The notes under the pieces are model-generated. The model saw only the letters and a program-made list of their open reading frames with translations. It had not been told where the DNA came from and searched no databases. A program made the translations under genes and the position numbers. 64,000 nt of DNA from Sphingobacterium zeae (lineage in GTDB: Bacteria; Bacteroidota; Bacteroidia; Sphingobacteriales; Sphingobacteriaceae), in contig NZ_JAUTBA010000001.1 in assembly GCF_030818895.1 (NCBI RefSeq), positions 5,332,001 through 5,396,000 of the forward strand, given 5' to 3'. This document shows, one piece after another, positions 16,893-26,317 of this stretch (within the stretch, counting starts at the first letter, position 1; the number at the start of each line of letters is the position of its first letter).

Positions 16893-17282
16893 ATGTACTT
16901 CTCAAAAATTGAAAATTATATCGCCAATATTGGTTATACCATTACTCATAAGGATAAAAAAGAGGGGGTTTTTGTCATCGAAAATGAAGATGATGGAATT
17001 CGTAACCTCATCGTAGGCGTTGCACAACCCATCGTTATTTTTGAGCAATACCTTTTTACCATAAGCAATGAGAACATCGATATGTTCAAATCATTATTGA
17101 TAAAAAATAGAGATATTATCCACGGCGGTTTTGCATTGACGGAAGACGGCACCAAAGTTATATTTCGATATACGTTACAAATACATAATCTCGACCAGAA
17201 TGAGTTTGATGCTGCCATCAATTCGCTGAGTCTTTTAATGAGTGAATATTATAATCAGTTAATAAGTTTTTCAAAATTATAG
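16893..17282 (+). CDS. YbjN/type III secretion chaperone-like protein
   Basis: A 129-residue acidic alpha/beta protein. The fold pattern (IENYIANIGYTITHKDKKEGVFVIENEDDGIRNLIVGV, then YTLQIHNLDQNEFDAAINSLS) resembles YbjN and the Tir/type III secretion chaperone family, which bind protein partners. I chose ATG 16893; an in-frame GTG at 16869 is too near the predicted transcript start. It is the first gene of the operon, 4 bp before pspA. Its role there is unknown; an adaptor for PspA or the ATPase is a guess. Confidence 0.55.
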   Translation: MYFSKIENYIANIGYTITHKDKKEGVFVIENEDDGIRNLIVGVAQPIVIFEQYLFTISNENIDMFKSLLIKNRDIIHGGFALTEDGTKVIFRYTLQIHNLDQNEFDAAINSLSLLMSEYYNQLISFSKL

Positions 17283-17286
17283 AATA

Positions 17287-17994
17287 ATGAATATTTTTAA
17301 GAGAATTTTCAGAATCGGTCAAGCAGAGATTCACGCAGTCGTGGATAAAATGGAAGACCCTATCAAGATGACGGAACAAGGTATCCGTGAGATGAAAGAA
17401 GACCTAGAGCAATCGTTGGAAGCTTACGCAAAAGTAAAAGCGTTAGCTATACGTACGCAAAATAATTGTGAGAAGAAAAAAGAAGAGGCTAATGAATTTG
17501 AAAACAAAGCTATTCTATTACTGCAAAAAGCACAAAAGGGAGAGCTGACAACAGAAAAGGCAGAAGGTTTGGCAAAAGAGGCATTACTTCTGAAAAAACA
17601 GTTACTAATCGAAGCTGGAGAGTTAGAAAAGCAAGCAGTGATTCATCAAAGTTCAGCAGACGAGCTCCACAAAAATGTAGATATTCTAAAATTCAACATA
17701 TCGAAGTGGGAAAGTGAACTTTCAACTTTAAAAGCACGTGTCAAAGTTTCCAATGCAGCCAAAATGGTCAACAAACAGCTCGCTAATATCGATTCTAACA
17801 GTACAATTTCCATGTTGGAGCGCATGAAAGAAAAGGTCGAAGAAGATGAAGCCTTGGCCAAAGCACATGGTGAAATCGCAACGAGCAACAAAAGCAAGAT
17901 AGATGAGATCAATGAGAACCTCGGTGGTTCTAACTCCGTCAACAATGAATTGGAAGAGTTAAAACGAAAATTAAATGGCGATGCGGAGATTTGA
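17287..17994 (+). CDS. pspA: PspA/IM30 (Vipp1) family protein
   Basis: A 235-residue, almost wholly helical protein of the ESCRT-III-like PspA/Vipp1 family, which polymerises on and remodels the inner membrane. It starts MNIFKRIFRIGQAEIHAVVDKMEDPIKMTEQGIREM, a typical amphipathic first helix followed by the PspA coiled-coil hairpin to about residue 220. The stop overlaps the next gene. The neighbours (flotillin, YqiJ-like, AAA+ ATPase) point to membrane-stress work rather than thylakoid-like maintenance. Confidence 0.88.
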   Translation: MNIFKRIFRIGQAEIHAVVDKMEDPIKMTEQGIREMKEDLEQSLEAYAKVKALAIRTQNNCEKKKEEANEFENKAILLLQKAQKGELTTEKAEGLAKEALLLKKQLLIEAGELEKQAVIHQSSADELHKNVDILKFNISKWESELSTLKARVKVSNAAKMVNKQLANIDSNSTISMLERMKEKVEEDEALAKAHGEIATSNKSKIDEINENLGGSNSVNNELEELKRKLNGDAEI

Positions 17995-18175
17995 GTATAA
18001 AACAGTCAAAATCGAGCCCAAAGGTTTCTGGGGAACCAAATTGGATCCAGACAAAATCGACGAGATCCTGAATGATCTAGGTAATCAGGGCTGGGAATTA
18101 GTTGCGATGCAAGACTTGGAGGTCAATGGTCACTCTTGGTCGTTTCATTACACGTTCAAACGAGAAAGAATTTAA
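17981..18175 (+). CDS. DUF4177-containing small protein
   Basis: A 64-residue protein starting MRRFEYKTVKIEPKGFWG and containing the DUF4177 pattern LNDLGNQGWELVAMQ. An ATG two codons upstream (17975) is also possible. It overlaps the end of pspA by 14 bp, which implies translational coupling. The function of DUF4177 is unknown; the protein is soluble and without a signal. Confidence 0.75.
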   Translation: MRRFEYKTVKIEPKGFWGTKLDPDKIDEILNDLGNQGWELVAMQDLEVNGHSWSFHYTFKRERI

Positions 18176-18187
18176 AAGAAAAATACG

Positions 18188-18910
18188 ATGACAGAATTAA
18201 TCAATATCTTATTTAATCCATTATCTAATGGAATTATGACAGTACTAACAGGCCTGTCTGTAGTGTATTGGTTATTTATGTTTCTGATGGGTGACGGAGT
18301 GAATTTATTTGATGCAGATGCAGATGTGGATTTACACCCTACCCCCGACGTCAGCGACGTAGATGGTTCACATGATATTGATGCCGACGGGTCCGATCAC
18401 CCACACCAGCATACAAACTCCTATACACATTCCGAACCGGGCTTTTTTGCGAAAGCCATGGATTATATCAACGTTGGTAAAGTACCGATTATGCTTATTG
18501 TAACCATGTTTAAGTTCATTGGCTGGGTGATCACCATTGTATCCTCATTATTTATTGATGTCGCTTCCTGGGGGATAAAATCTGTATTGATCCTAATTCC
18601 TGTTTTCATCGTTACGTTTTTCTTTATGCATTTTCTGACCAAACCTTTAGCAAGAATGTTCAAGAATATTGGCTACAATGGCGAAGAAAGCCATGATTTC
18701 CTTGGTCGCATGGGCAAAATGCGCGCAAGCATTGAAGGTAAAAAAATTGGTTCTGCTGAATTTATCATCCAGCAGGATCCAATTCGTCTCAATGTCGTGA
18801 GCCATAATGGCGAAAAGATTGGTTATGGGGATGATATCATTATCGTGGACGAATCCAAGGACAAGAAATATTATTATGTCACTAAGGAAATCACCATAGA
18901 CAATATTTAA
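18188..18910 (+). CDS. YqiJ/NfeD-like membrane protein with C-terminal OB-fold
   Basis: A 240-residue inner-membrane protein. One membrane segment is at about residues 15-36 and two more at about 95-150 (VPIMLIVTMFKFIGWVITIV, SVLILIPVFIVTFFFMHFL), followed by a soluble C-terminal domain of the NfeD/OB type (about 165-240: LGRMGKMRASIEGKKIG). Between the first and second membrane segments is an Asp/His-rich stretch (about 39-82: FDADADVDLH, DIDADGSDHPHQH) that looks able to bind metal. YqiJ proteins are encoded with flotillins, and a flotillin gene follows after 88 bp. Confidence 0.75.
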   Translation: MTELINILFNPLSNGIMTVLTGLSVVYWLFMFLMGDGVNLFDADADVDLHPTPDVSDVDGSHDIDADGSDHPHQHTNSYTHSEPGFFAKAMDYINVGKVPIMLIVTMFKFIGWVITIVSSLFIDVASWGIKSVLILIPVFIVTFFFMHFLTKPLARMFKNIGYNGEESHDFLGRMGKMRASIEGKKIGSAEFIIQQDPIRLNVVSHNGEKIGYGDDIIIVDESKDKKYYYVTKEITIDNI

Positions 18911-18998
18911 AATTGATGCGCAAAACAGAATCGCCTTGTCAACCATAAGCTTGCGCAAGCAAAATCTAAATACTAAAATCTAAATAAATACTAATCAT

Positions 18999-21116
18999 AT
19001 GCTATATCAACCTCTTTTATTTTTAAGCGGCTTAAACGGAATTATATTGCTGATTGTCGGTTTAGCTGTCTTTTTAATCTTTGCTTTTTTTGTTGTACTA
19101 AGTGCCTTCTATAAAAAAATTCCGCAAGGAAAGGCGATTGTCAGGACAGGTGTCGGCGGCACGAAAGTTGCCTTCAACAAGGGTATGTACGTGGTCCCTG
19201 TTTTCCACAAGATGGAGATCATGGACATCTCCATCAAAAAAATTGAGATTGCCCGTATGCAAGGCGAAGGACTAATCTGTAAAGACAATATCCGTGCTGA
19301 TATTAAGGTGGCCTTTTTTGTCCGTGTCAACAAAAATGTGGACGATGTGATCAATGTTGCCCAGAATCTGGGTTGTGACCGTGCCAGCGAACCAGAAACT
19401 TTAAAAAGCATTTTTGAATCCAAATTTTCTGAAGCACTCAAGACTGTAGGTAAGAAATTTGATTTCATCGAATTGTATGAAGCCCGTCGTGAGTTTCGCG
19501 ATGAAATCCTCGACATCATTGGCACAGACCTGAACGGTTATATCCTTGATGACTGTGCAATTGACTATCTGGAGCAGACAGATATCGAACATTTAAATCC
19601 CAGCAATATCCTGGATAGTGAAGGTATCAAGAAGATTACCGAGCTGACTGCAAAACAAAATATCAACGCCAACTTTATCCGTCGAGATGAAGAGAAACTG
19701 ATCAAAAAGCAGAACGTTGAAGCGCGCGAAGCGATTTTAGAATTGGATCGTCAGCTTGCTGAAAAAGAAGAAAAGCAAAAGCGTGAAATTGATAATATCA
19801 AAGCCCGTGAAGAAGCGGAGATCGCAAAAGTACGTGAAGAAGAGCGCCTAAAATATGAAAGCGTCCGCATTTCGACCGAAGAGCAATTGGCCGTCCAAGA
19901 AGAAAATAAGCTGCGTCAGATTATCATTGCCGAGAAAAACAAACAACGTACAGATGCTGTGGAAGCCGAACGCGTAGAGAAAGACCGCGCATTGGAACAG
20001 ACCGAACGGGAGCGTATTGTTACCTTGGCCCAGATTGACAAAGAGCGTTCGATTGAGACCGAAAAGAAAAGCATCCAAGGAGTCATCAAAGAGCGTGTCC
20101 AATTGGAAAAAGGCGTTATCGAAGAGCAACAAGGTGTTAGAGATATTGAAGTATTCCGTGAAGTAGAGCGTAAGAAACAAGCAGGTGTTATCGCGGCATC
20201 ACAAGAAGCGGAAGAGAAATTAATTTCTACAGTCAAAGCCGCTGAAGCAGCAAAAATTGCGGCAGAACAAGAAGCTGAGAAAAAAGTGATCGACGCTGAA
20301 GCTGCACGTAAGATCGCAGAAAAACGTGCACAGGAATTATTGATTGATGCAGAAGCGAAAAAAGAAGCATCACTCAAAGAGGCCGAAAGCCGTAAGATTA
20401 TCGCAGAAGCACAAGCGAAAGAAGAAGCCGCATTAGGTTTGTCAGAAGCCGAAGTAATGGTTGCAAAAGCGGAAGCCGAAGAAAAACAAGGTACAGTAGA
20501 AGCCACCGTCATTGAGAAGAAAGCGGAAGCGATGCGCAAAGAAGGTTTAGCACAGGCAGAAGTTGTACGCGAAAAAGCACTTGCCGAAGCGAAAGGTATC
20601 GAAGAGAAAGCCGAGGCCATGAAAAAACTGGACGGTGTAGGTAAAGACCACGAAGAGTTCAAATTACAGTTACAGAAAGAACGTGACATCGAACTTGCAC
20701 AGATCAACATCCAAAAAGATATTGCACAAGCACAGGCAGGTGTATTGTCCGAAGCGCTTAAAACAGCGAAGATTGACATCGTCGGCGGTGAAACCATGTT
20801 CTTCGAAAACATTGTACGTCAGGTGTCAAATTCAAAAGGTTTTGACCATCTGATCGACAATTCGAAACATGCGACTGATATCAAGAATTCACTATTGGGC
20901 CCAGACGGAAAAGGTGACCTTGCTGAAAAAGTACGCGGACTCGCAGATAAATATGGGATCTCATCCAATGATATCAAGAACTTAACAGTTTCTGCGGCGT
21001 TGATCAAATTGCAACAGGCAGCCACAGATGCCGAAAGCGGTGAAGATGAAGGTTTTATCAACTCCTTATTTGGACTAGCAAAAAACTTAGGCATTTCCAA
21101 TAAGAAGCTGTCTTAA
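18999..21116 (+). CDS. Flotillin family protein (YqiK-like, extended coiled coil)
   Basis: A 705-residue membrane-anchored scaffold. An N-terminal membrane segment (about 8-35, GIILLIVGLAVFLIFAFFVVL) leads into the SPFH/band 7 domain (about 40-230, IPQGKAIVRTGVGGTKVAFNKG), then a very long charged coiled coil from about 230 to 590 made of Glu/Ala/Lys heptads, and a C-terminal region with IVGGETMFFENIVRQ. It is longer than the roughly 550-residue E. coli YqiK. Flotillins organise membrane microdomains. It sits downstream of pspA and the YqiJ-like gene and 103 bp before the giant ATPase. Confidence 0.88.
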   Translation: MLYQPLLFLSGLNGIILLIVGLAVFLIFAFFVVLSAFYKKIPQGKAIVRTGVGGTKVAFNKGMYVVPVFHKMEIMDISIKKIEIARMQGEGLICKDNIRADIKVAFFVRVNKNVDDVINVAQNLGCDRASEPETLKSIFESKFSEALKTVGKKFDFIELYEARREFRDEILDIIGTDLNGYILDDCAIDYLEQTDIEHLNPSNILDSEGIKKITELTAKQNINANFIRRDEEKLIKKQNVEAREAILELDRQLAEKEEKQKREIDNIKAREEAEIAKVREEERLKYESVRISTEEQLAVQEENKLRQIIIAEKNKQRTDAVEAERVEKDRALEQTERERIVTLAQIDKERSIETEKKSIQGVIKERVQLEKGVIEEQQGVRDIEVFREVERKKQAGVIAASQEAEEKLISTVKAAEAAKIAAEQEAEKKVIDAEAARKIAEKRAQELLIDAEAKKEASLKEAESRKIIAEAQAKEEAALGLSEAEVMVAKAEAEEKQGTVEATVIEKKAEAMRKEGLAQAEVVREKALAEAKGIEEKAEAMKKLDGVGKDHEEFKLQLQKERDIELAQINIQKDIAQAQAGVLSEALKTAKIDIVGGETMFFENIVRQVSNSKGFDHLIDNSKHATDIKNSLLGPDGKGDLAEKVRGLADKYGISSNDIKNLTVSAALIKLQQAATDAESGEDEGFINSLFGLAKNLGISNKKLS

Positions 21117-21219
21117 CACATGTTAAGCCAACACATACTGCGTGTAAGATAAGCGAAAACTTCTCTTACGCGCACTACATTGATTTTTTCACAGCAATAC
21201 AGTAGAAACTGTCCATTTT

Positions 21220-24200
21220 ATGCCAGAAGAAAACGTAATTAATCAGAACGATAGCCTTGACCAAGGTGCATATGAGATTATCCGAAAGCGACTTCTTACA
21301 CAAAAAGAAGAACTAGCGACCAAGCTCCAGCAGCTGAATGAGGCCCGTAAAGAAGTGTTCAATTCAACGAGCTTTGTCCTCAAAGCCAATCAACGGATCA
21401 CCACAGAAAACAACTGTGTTGCCCGCGGTATTCTGGCCTTGGATAATCAATGTATTTTTGGGTATAACGTGCATTTTGGACTGCGTACCGAGATCAAGCT
21501 GGAAGATGTTTTCAGTGTTTATGCATTTGAGAATAATCAATTTATTCCGCAGTCCCTCGACCTGATCAACGATCAAAATTTCATCTCAGATTATCAAAAT
21601 CTATACAAATACTATAGGGACTCCATATTTTCCAAATTTCGTAGGACGGAGAACTATTTGTATATGATCTTTCAGACCAGCAAAAATCCCGCTGACCTTA
21701 AAGCATTCAAATGGCTAATCAAAGATGGTAAGCTCCAGTATCAGGATGACCGCAGCATCCACGAAGTCAAATTGCCCAACCAATTTGAATTTGACTGGAC
21801 AAAAACCACGCTTGAAGACCGTCGGCTCGGTAAGCATCCCCATATATCCATTATGGATAAGATCTTTATCGAAGCAATCAATGGCGACATCACCTTCAAG
21901 ATCGAAAACAACACAGACAGCGGCAAAGGGATCTATTCCGAAAAAGTGGTCAATGCAGACCAACAACTGGATGATGCCGATTATTACTATGCTGATCTTG
22001 GCAATCTTATCGCAGTTCGTATCAAGCCTTATCAGGAAGATTTTAGGGCCTTTGTCTATAACCAACGGACAAAGGAAGTCGTCAACCTCAAATCACTGAA
22101 TGAATCAGCCATATTATTACCGGACAATCAAGGGATTGTTTTTTCCAATGGATACTATTTACAAAATGGCACACACAAGGTTTTTGACGCCCAATTTGAA
22201 CAGGTATCGTTCCTCCGTAGGATAGCCTCCCCCAATGGTGAAGATTTTCTGTATATATTCTGTCAGGAGGAAACCAATACCTATATCCTACTGTCATATA
22301 ACATCATCCAACAGCATGTCGAGACCCCGATTATCTGCAACGGATTTACCCTGTTCAAAGATGGTAGTTTAATTTATTTCCGTACCGAGGCGGAGGCCAC
22401 CAGACATCATCAGGTGCAGATCTGGGAAACACCTTACATGACCGTGCTCAAAGAGAACGAACAGAAAAAAGATGACCCGATCTATAAGGTCGGAAATAAG
22501 CAGATCGTACAGGCGATGGCCGAGGCACAGGAAGTCATACAGCTCATCAACAAAGAGGACAGCTACGAAGGTTTATACGAAGATATCCTCAAAAAGTCCA
22601 CTGTTTTATTGGATTCCTATTTTTGGATAAAGGATGACGCTTTATCAAATCTTGGCCAGCCATTAACACAGATCAAGGAAGTCGCCAATACCGCTATTGA
22701 TGAGTTTGTCAAAGTACAGGCGCAACGCAAACATGCCGCAGAATTAAATATAGCAGCAGAAAAGAAGATGGAAGAACTCACCTTCTCCATCAATAGTACC
22801 GTTGTGGACAAACTCGATCAGCTCGTTCATCAATTGGCCGACTCCCGTCGCCTTCAGGGTGAAATCATCGACCTTAAAAATGTAAAATATATTGATACGG
22901 TCAGGATAGATAGTCTGTTGGAAAAATTGCAGAGCATCACCTCCGAACTGGCCGAAAAAACCATTGCTTTTCTCCTACGTGACGAGGCCCTGCTTCCTTA
23001 CGAACAAAAGGTGGAACAGCAGAAGAAAAATGTGGAGGCCATAGTGAAGGTCTACGATGCCAAAGCGATTGAAGAAGCAAATTCGGCCATTTCAAGTGAA
23101 CTGGAACTATTGATTGATATCCTCAATAGTCTAAAAATTGACGACTCCACGCAGACAACCAAAATCATTGAGAAGATTTCGGTTATTTTCTCCTCCTTAA
23201 ATGAAGTCCGCGCACAGCTTACGCGAAAACTCAATTCATTAAAAAGTACGGAAGCAATAGCCGAATTTTCTGCACAGCTGACCCTGTTGGAGCAATCCGT
23301 GACCAACTACCTCGAACTGTCAACGACAACCGAAAAGGTAGACGAGTATTACACAAAAGTCATCGTTCAGCTGGAGGAGCTCGAAAGTAAGTTTTCTGAA
23401 TTCGAAGATTTTGCCCTCAAGATCGCGGACAAACGTGATGAGGTGATCAAGGCTTTTAATTCACGCAGAGAACAAATCGTTGAACAGATCAACAAGCGTA
23501 CGTCATCGCTCGAACAGATCGGTCTGCGTGTATTAAAGAACATTGAGAACAAATCCAAGACATTTGCAACACGGGAAGAGATCCTCAGCTTTTTTGCCTC
23601 GGACCTCATGATCGACAAGATCAGACAGTTGGTACAGGAGCTAAAAACACTACAGGATGTCTCAAAAGCAGAAAATCTTGAAAACCTATTAAAGAAATCA
23701 CAGGAAGACGCTTTACGGGTTTTGCGCGATAAAAATGACCTCTTTGTGGACGGCCAAAATATCATCGCGCTGGGCAAGCATAAGTTTGCGGTCAACAACC
23801 AATCCCTTAGCCTTACCTTGCTACGCAGAAATGACGAACTGTATTTCCACCTGACTGGGACAAGTTTCTATCAAAAGGTGCAGGCCGAGGAAATCAACAG
23901 TTTTCAGGACATCTGGGATCAGGAACTTGTCTCTGAAAATAAGGAAGTCTATCGTGCAGAATACCTTGCATACAAAGCTTTCGTTGCGTCGAAAGGACAA
24001 CAAAATTTTGATGCGCCGTTGTTTATTACACAGACCGTGGAGCAAAGTTATTCGGAAGGTTATGTCAAAGGAGTTCACAATGTGGATGCACTGTTGATTT
24101 ATGACACTATCAAACAGCTGGATACCAAATTGGATCTGCTTCGCTACGATCCCCTATTGCGTACGATGGCTCAGCTATTTTGGCAATCCCTTTCAGATGA

Positions 24201-26064
24201 TCAACGGACAAAGCAGCGGGCACTGATACATTCTACCTACACGATATTAAAAACGTTTCCAACTTCAAATCGTTACCAGTCTGTCATTGATGAACTGACC
24301 AAGTTATTCAATGCATGGGAGACACATTTGGATCGCTCCAGCATTCATGGTCCTGAGCTGGCTACTTACCTTTTTCAGACGTTTACGAGCTACAATACCT
24401 TTGTCGTCAGTGAACAGTCCGATGAACTGAAAAAGGCTTTTGTTCGATTGCTGGAATCCAAGAAAAGTTACAAGCTTTTTGAAGCGGATATTCAGAACGA
24501 ACAATTTAGCTTGGTAGATCGCTTTTACCTGACCCTAAACTGGCTCAACTCCTTCGTTGATGAGCATCCGGAATGTCTTACACTACGCAAATATAGTGAA
24601 GAAGCAGCGATCATGTTGCTATATCCGACCCATGAATATCACCTGATCATCGCAAAGGACCAGGCGCATATCAGCGGATTAAAAGGCAATCATGCGATCC
24701 TGAACAATGGAGAAGAACATATCCAATATCATGAATTTTTAGCACGTCTCGCGCAATTCAGTGCGTATAATGTACCTCGTTTTGTGGCTTTCTCCACATT
24801 GAAAGAGCAGCTTGCGAAGTCCTATGCCAAAGAACTAAAGATCGGTGAGTTTGAGCCTAAAGTACTGACTTCCTTTGTACGTAATAAGCTGATCAACGAA
24901 GTTTACTTTCCATTGATCGGAAATAACCTAGCGAAACAGCTGGGAGCTGCAGGTGACAACAAGCGTACGGCCCGTATGGGCATGCTTCTGTTGATCTCGC
25001 CTCCGGGTTACGGTAAGACCACCTTAATGGAATATCTTGCCAAAACTATGGGTTTGCATTTTGTCAAAATCAATGGCCCAACCATTGGTCATTCGATTAC
25101 ATCCATTGACCCGATTGAAGCGAAAACATCCGGAGAACGGGAAGAGCTCAAAAAGATCAATCTTGCATTTGAGATGGCTGACAATGTCATGCTGTATTTG
25201 GACGATATCCAGCACTTAAATCCGGAGTTTTTACAGAAATTTATCTCTCTGGCCGATGGTCAACGTAAGATTGATGGTATTTTTGAGGGTGAGAGCAAGA
25301 CCTATGACCTCCGTGGCAAGCGCTTTTGCATTGTGATGGCCGGAAACCCGTATACCGAGAGCGGCTCTAAGTTTCAGATTCCCGACATGCTTGCCAATCG
25401 GGCCGACGTGTACAACCTCGGCGATGTGATCGGTGATACCGAAGCATTATTCAACCTCAGTTTGATTGAAAATGCGGCGATTGAAAACAGTTACCTCGAG
25501 AAGATTGCAAGCAAGTCGTTTAATGACTTCTATGCCCTGGTCAACTATGCACAGTCTGTTATAGATCAATTGCCCAATTTAGAGGGAAACTATCTGAAAC
25601 AGGATATTGATGACTTTATCGCTGTGCTACGGCATGTGCTAAAAATCAGAAATGTCGTGATCAAAGTGAATCAGAATTATATTCAGAGTGCAGCGATGCA
25701 GGATAATTACCGTACCGAACCGCCATTTAAAATGCAGGGATCGTATCGGAATATGAGCAAACTGGTTGCACAGGTGGTCCCTATGATGAATGAGCAAGAA
25801 ATTGATCAGGTTCTCCTCGCACACTATGAGAGCGAATCGCAGACACTAACTGCGGACACTGAAAGTAACCTTTTAAAACTAAAAGAGCTTGCCGGACTAC
25901 TGAACCCTGTCGAGCAGGAACGTTGGGAAGCCATCAAAGAAATCTTTCGCAAAAACAATAAACATGGAGGACTGGCCAAAGACGATAAAGTCTTCGGTCA
26001 GCTACTGGACTTCAATGAAAATCTGGAAGGTATCATTCAGGCAATCCGGGAGTATAAGAATTAA
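21220..26064 (+). CDS. Giant AAA+ ATPase with DUF3686 ("DNA repair ATPase" family)
   Basis: A 1614-residue protein, the largest in the window. An N-terminal coiled coil (20-45) is followed by the DUF3686-type region with beta-propeller-like character (about 50-420), then long helical/coiled-coil stretches (450-870), and a C-terminal AAA+ module. Walker A is GYGKTT (1263-1268, K1266), Walker B LYLDD (1325-1329), and a sensor-like asparagine lies in MAGNPYTESG. Databases often call this family DNA repair ATPase, a name with little experimental support. Its position after pspA and flotillin suggests instead an ESCRT-like arrangement in which an AAA+ motor acts on a membrane polymer. Its last 40 codons are duplicated at 27434-27553. 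Confidence 0.85.
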   Translation: MPEENVINQNDSLDQGAYEIIRKRLLTQKEELATKLQQLNEARKEVFNSTSFVLKANQRITTENNCVARGILALDNQCIFGYNVHFGLRTEIKLEDVFSVYAFENNQFIPQSLDLINDQNFISDYQNLYKYYRDSIFSKFRRTENYLYMIFQTSKNPADLKAFKWLIKDGKLQYQDDRSIHEVKLPNQFEFDWTKTTLEDRRLGKHPHISIMDKIFIEAINGDITFKIENNTDSGKGIYSEKVVNADQQLDDADYYYADLGNLIAVRIKPYQEDFRAFVYNQRTKEVVNLKSLNESAILLPDNQGIVFSNGYYLQNGTHKVFDAQFEQVSFLRRIASPNGEDFLYIFCQEETNTYILLSYNIIQQHVETPIICNGFTLFKDGSLIYFRTEAEATRHHQVQIWETPYMTVLKENEQKKDDPIYKVGNKQIVQAMAEAQEVIQLINKEDSYEGLYEDILKKSTVLLDSYFWIKDDALSNLGQPLTQIKEVANTAIDEFVKVQAQRKHAAELNIAAEKKMEELTFSINSTVVDKLDQLVHQLADSRRLQGEIIDLKNVKYIDTVRIDSLLEKLQSITSELAEKTIAFLLRDEALLPYEQKVEQQKKNVEAIVKVYDAKAIEEANSAISSELELLIDILNSLKIDDSTQTTKIIEKISVIFSSLNEVRAQLTRKLNSLKSTEAIAEFSAQLTLLEQSVTNYLELSTTTEKVDEYYTKVIVQLEELESKFSEFEDFALKIADKRDEVIKAFNSRREQIVEQINKRTSSLEQIGLRVLKNIENKSKTFATREEILSFFASDLMIDKIRQLVQELKTLQDVSKAENLENLLKKSQEDALRVLRDKNDLFVDGQNIIALGKHKFAVNNQSLSLTLLRRNDELYFHLTGTSFYQKVQAEEINSFQDIWDQELVSENKEVYRAEYLAYKAFVASKGQQNFDAPLFITQTVEQSYSEGYVKGVHNVDALLIYDTIKQLDTKLDLLRYDPLLRTMAQLFWQSLSDDQRTKQRALIHSTYTILKTFPTSNRYQSVIDELTKLFNAWETHLDRSSIHGPELATYLFQTFTSYNTFVVSEQSDELKKAFVRLLESKKSYKLFEADIQNEQFSLVDRFYLTLNWLNSFVDEHPECLTLRKYSEEAAIMLLYPTHEYHLIIAKDQAHISGLKGNHAILNNGEEHIQYHEFLARLAQFSAYNVPRFVAFSTLKEQLAKSYAKELKIGEFEPKVLTSFVRNKLINEVYFPLIGNNLAKQLGAAGDNKRTARMGMLLLISPPGYGKTTLMEYLAKTMGLHFVKINGPTIGHSITSIDPIEAKTSGEREELKKINLAFEMADNVMLYLDDIQHLNPEFLQKFISLADGQRKIDGIFEGESKTYDLRGKRFCIVMAGNPYTESGSKFQIPDMLANRADVYNLGDVIGDTEALFNLSLIENAAIENSYLEKIASKSFNDFYALVNYAQSVIDQLPNLEGNYLKQDIDDFIAVLRHVLKIRNVVIKVNQNYIQSAAMQDNYRTEPPFKMQGSYRNMSKLVAQVVPMMNEQEIDQVLLAHYESESQTLTADTESNLLKLKELAGLLNPVEQERWEAIKEIFRKNNKHGGLAKDDKVFGQLLDFNENLEGIIQAIREYKN
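25945..26064 (+). repeat. Copy A of duplicated ATPase 3' end
   Basis: The last 40 codons (including stop) of the giant ATPase. The same 39 residues and stop are encoded at 27434-27553 with 12 single-base differences, every one synonymous. Similarity stops sharply at the codon for F1576. Confidence 0.95.
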
Positions 26065-26072
26065 AATTTTCT

Positions 26073-26126
26073 ACTGCTATCCCAGCTGACTTTTCTAGTC
26101 TGTTCAGCTGGGATAGCAGTGTTTTT
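26073..26126 (+). terminator. Intrinsic terminator of the PspA/flotillin/ATPase operon
   Basis: A long stem (ACTGCTATCCCAGCTGA with TTCAGCTGGGATAGCAGT) with a roughly 12-base loop, followed by G and five Ts. It belongs to copy A only; copy B has a different, weaker hairpin after it. Confidence 0.85.
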
Positions 26127-26187
26127 GATACGATTACTATCAACTTTTTTAAGTTTTAGCTAATTTAGGCTGATTAATGATGATCTT

Positions 26188-26211
26188 TGATAGTATCAAA
26201 TGATAGTATCA
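26188..26211. repeat. Tandem repeat of TGATAGTATCA
   Basis: Two copies of TGATAGTATCA start at 26188 and 26201 (13-bp period). Related GTATCA/TGATAC words occur near 26127 and 26281. They lie downstream of both convergent genes, so a promoter operator is not the obvious reading. Confidence 0.5.
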
Positions 26212-26317
26212 TAATAATGAAACCACCGCATACTATTACAAATGAAACTTTAAAATTAATCACTCGCCTCAGGATATTTAGTATGATACTTTGTTTCCAT
26301 AACTGTTTTAATTTCTA

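Noticed and set aside
19916..20812. A 298-residue open frame on the minus strand, antisense to the flotillin gene
   Set aside because: It is Ser/Ala-rich and mirrors the Glu/Ala/Lys codons of the flotillin coiled coil; the plus-strand protein is clearly the real one.
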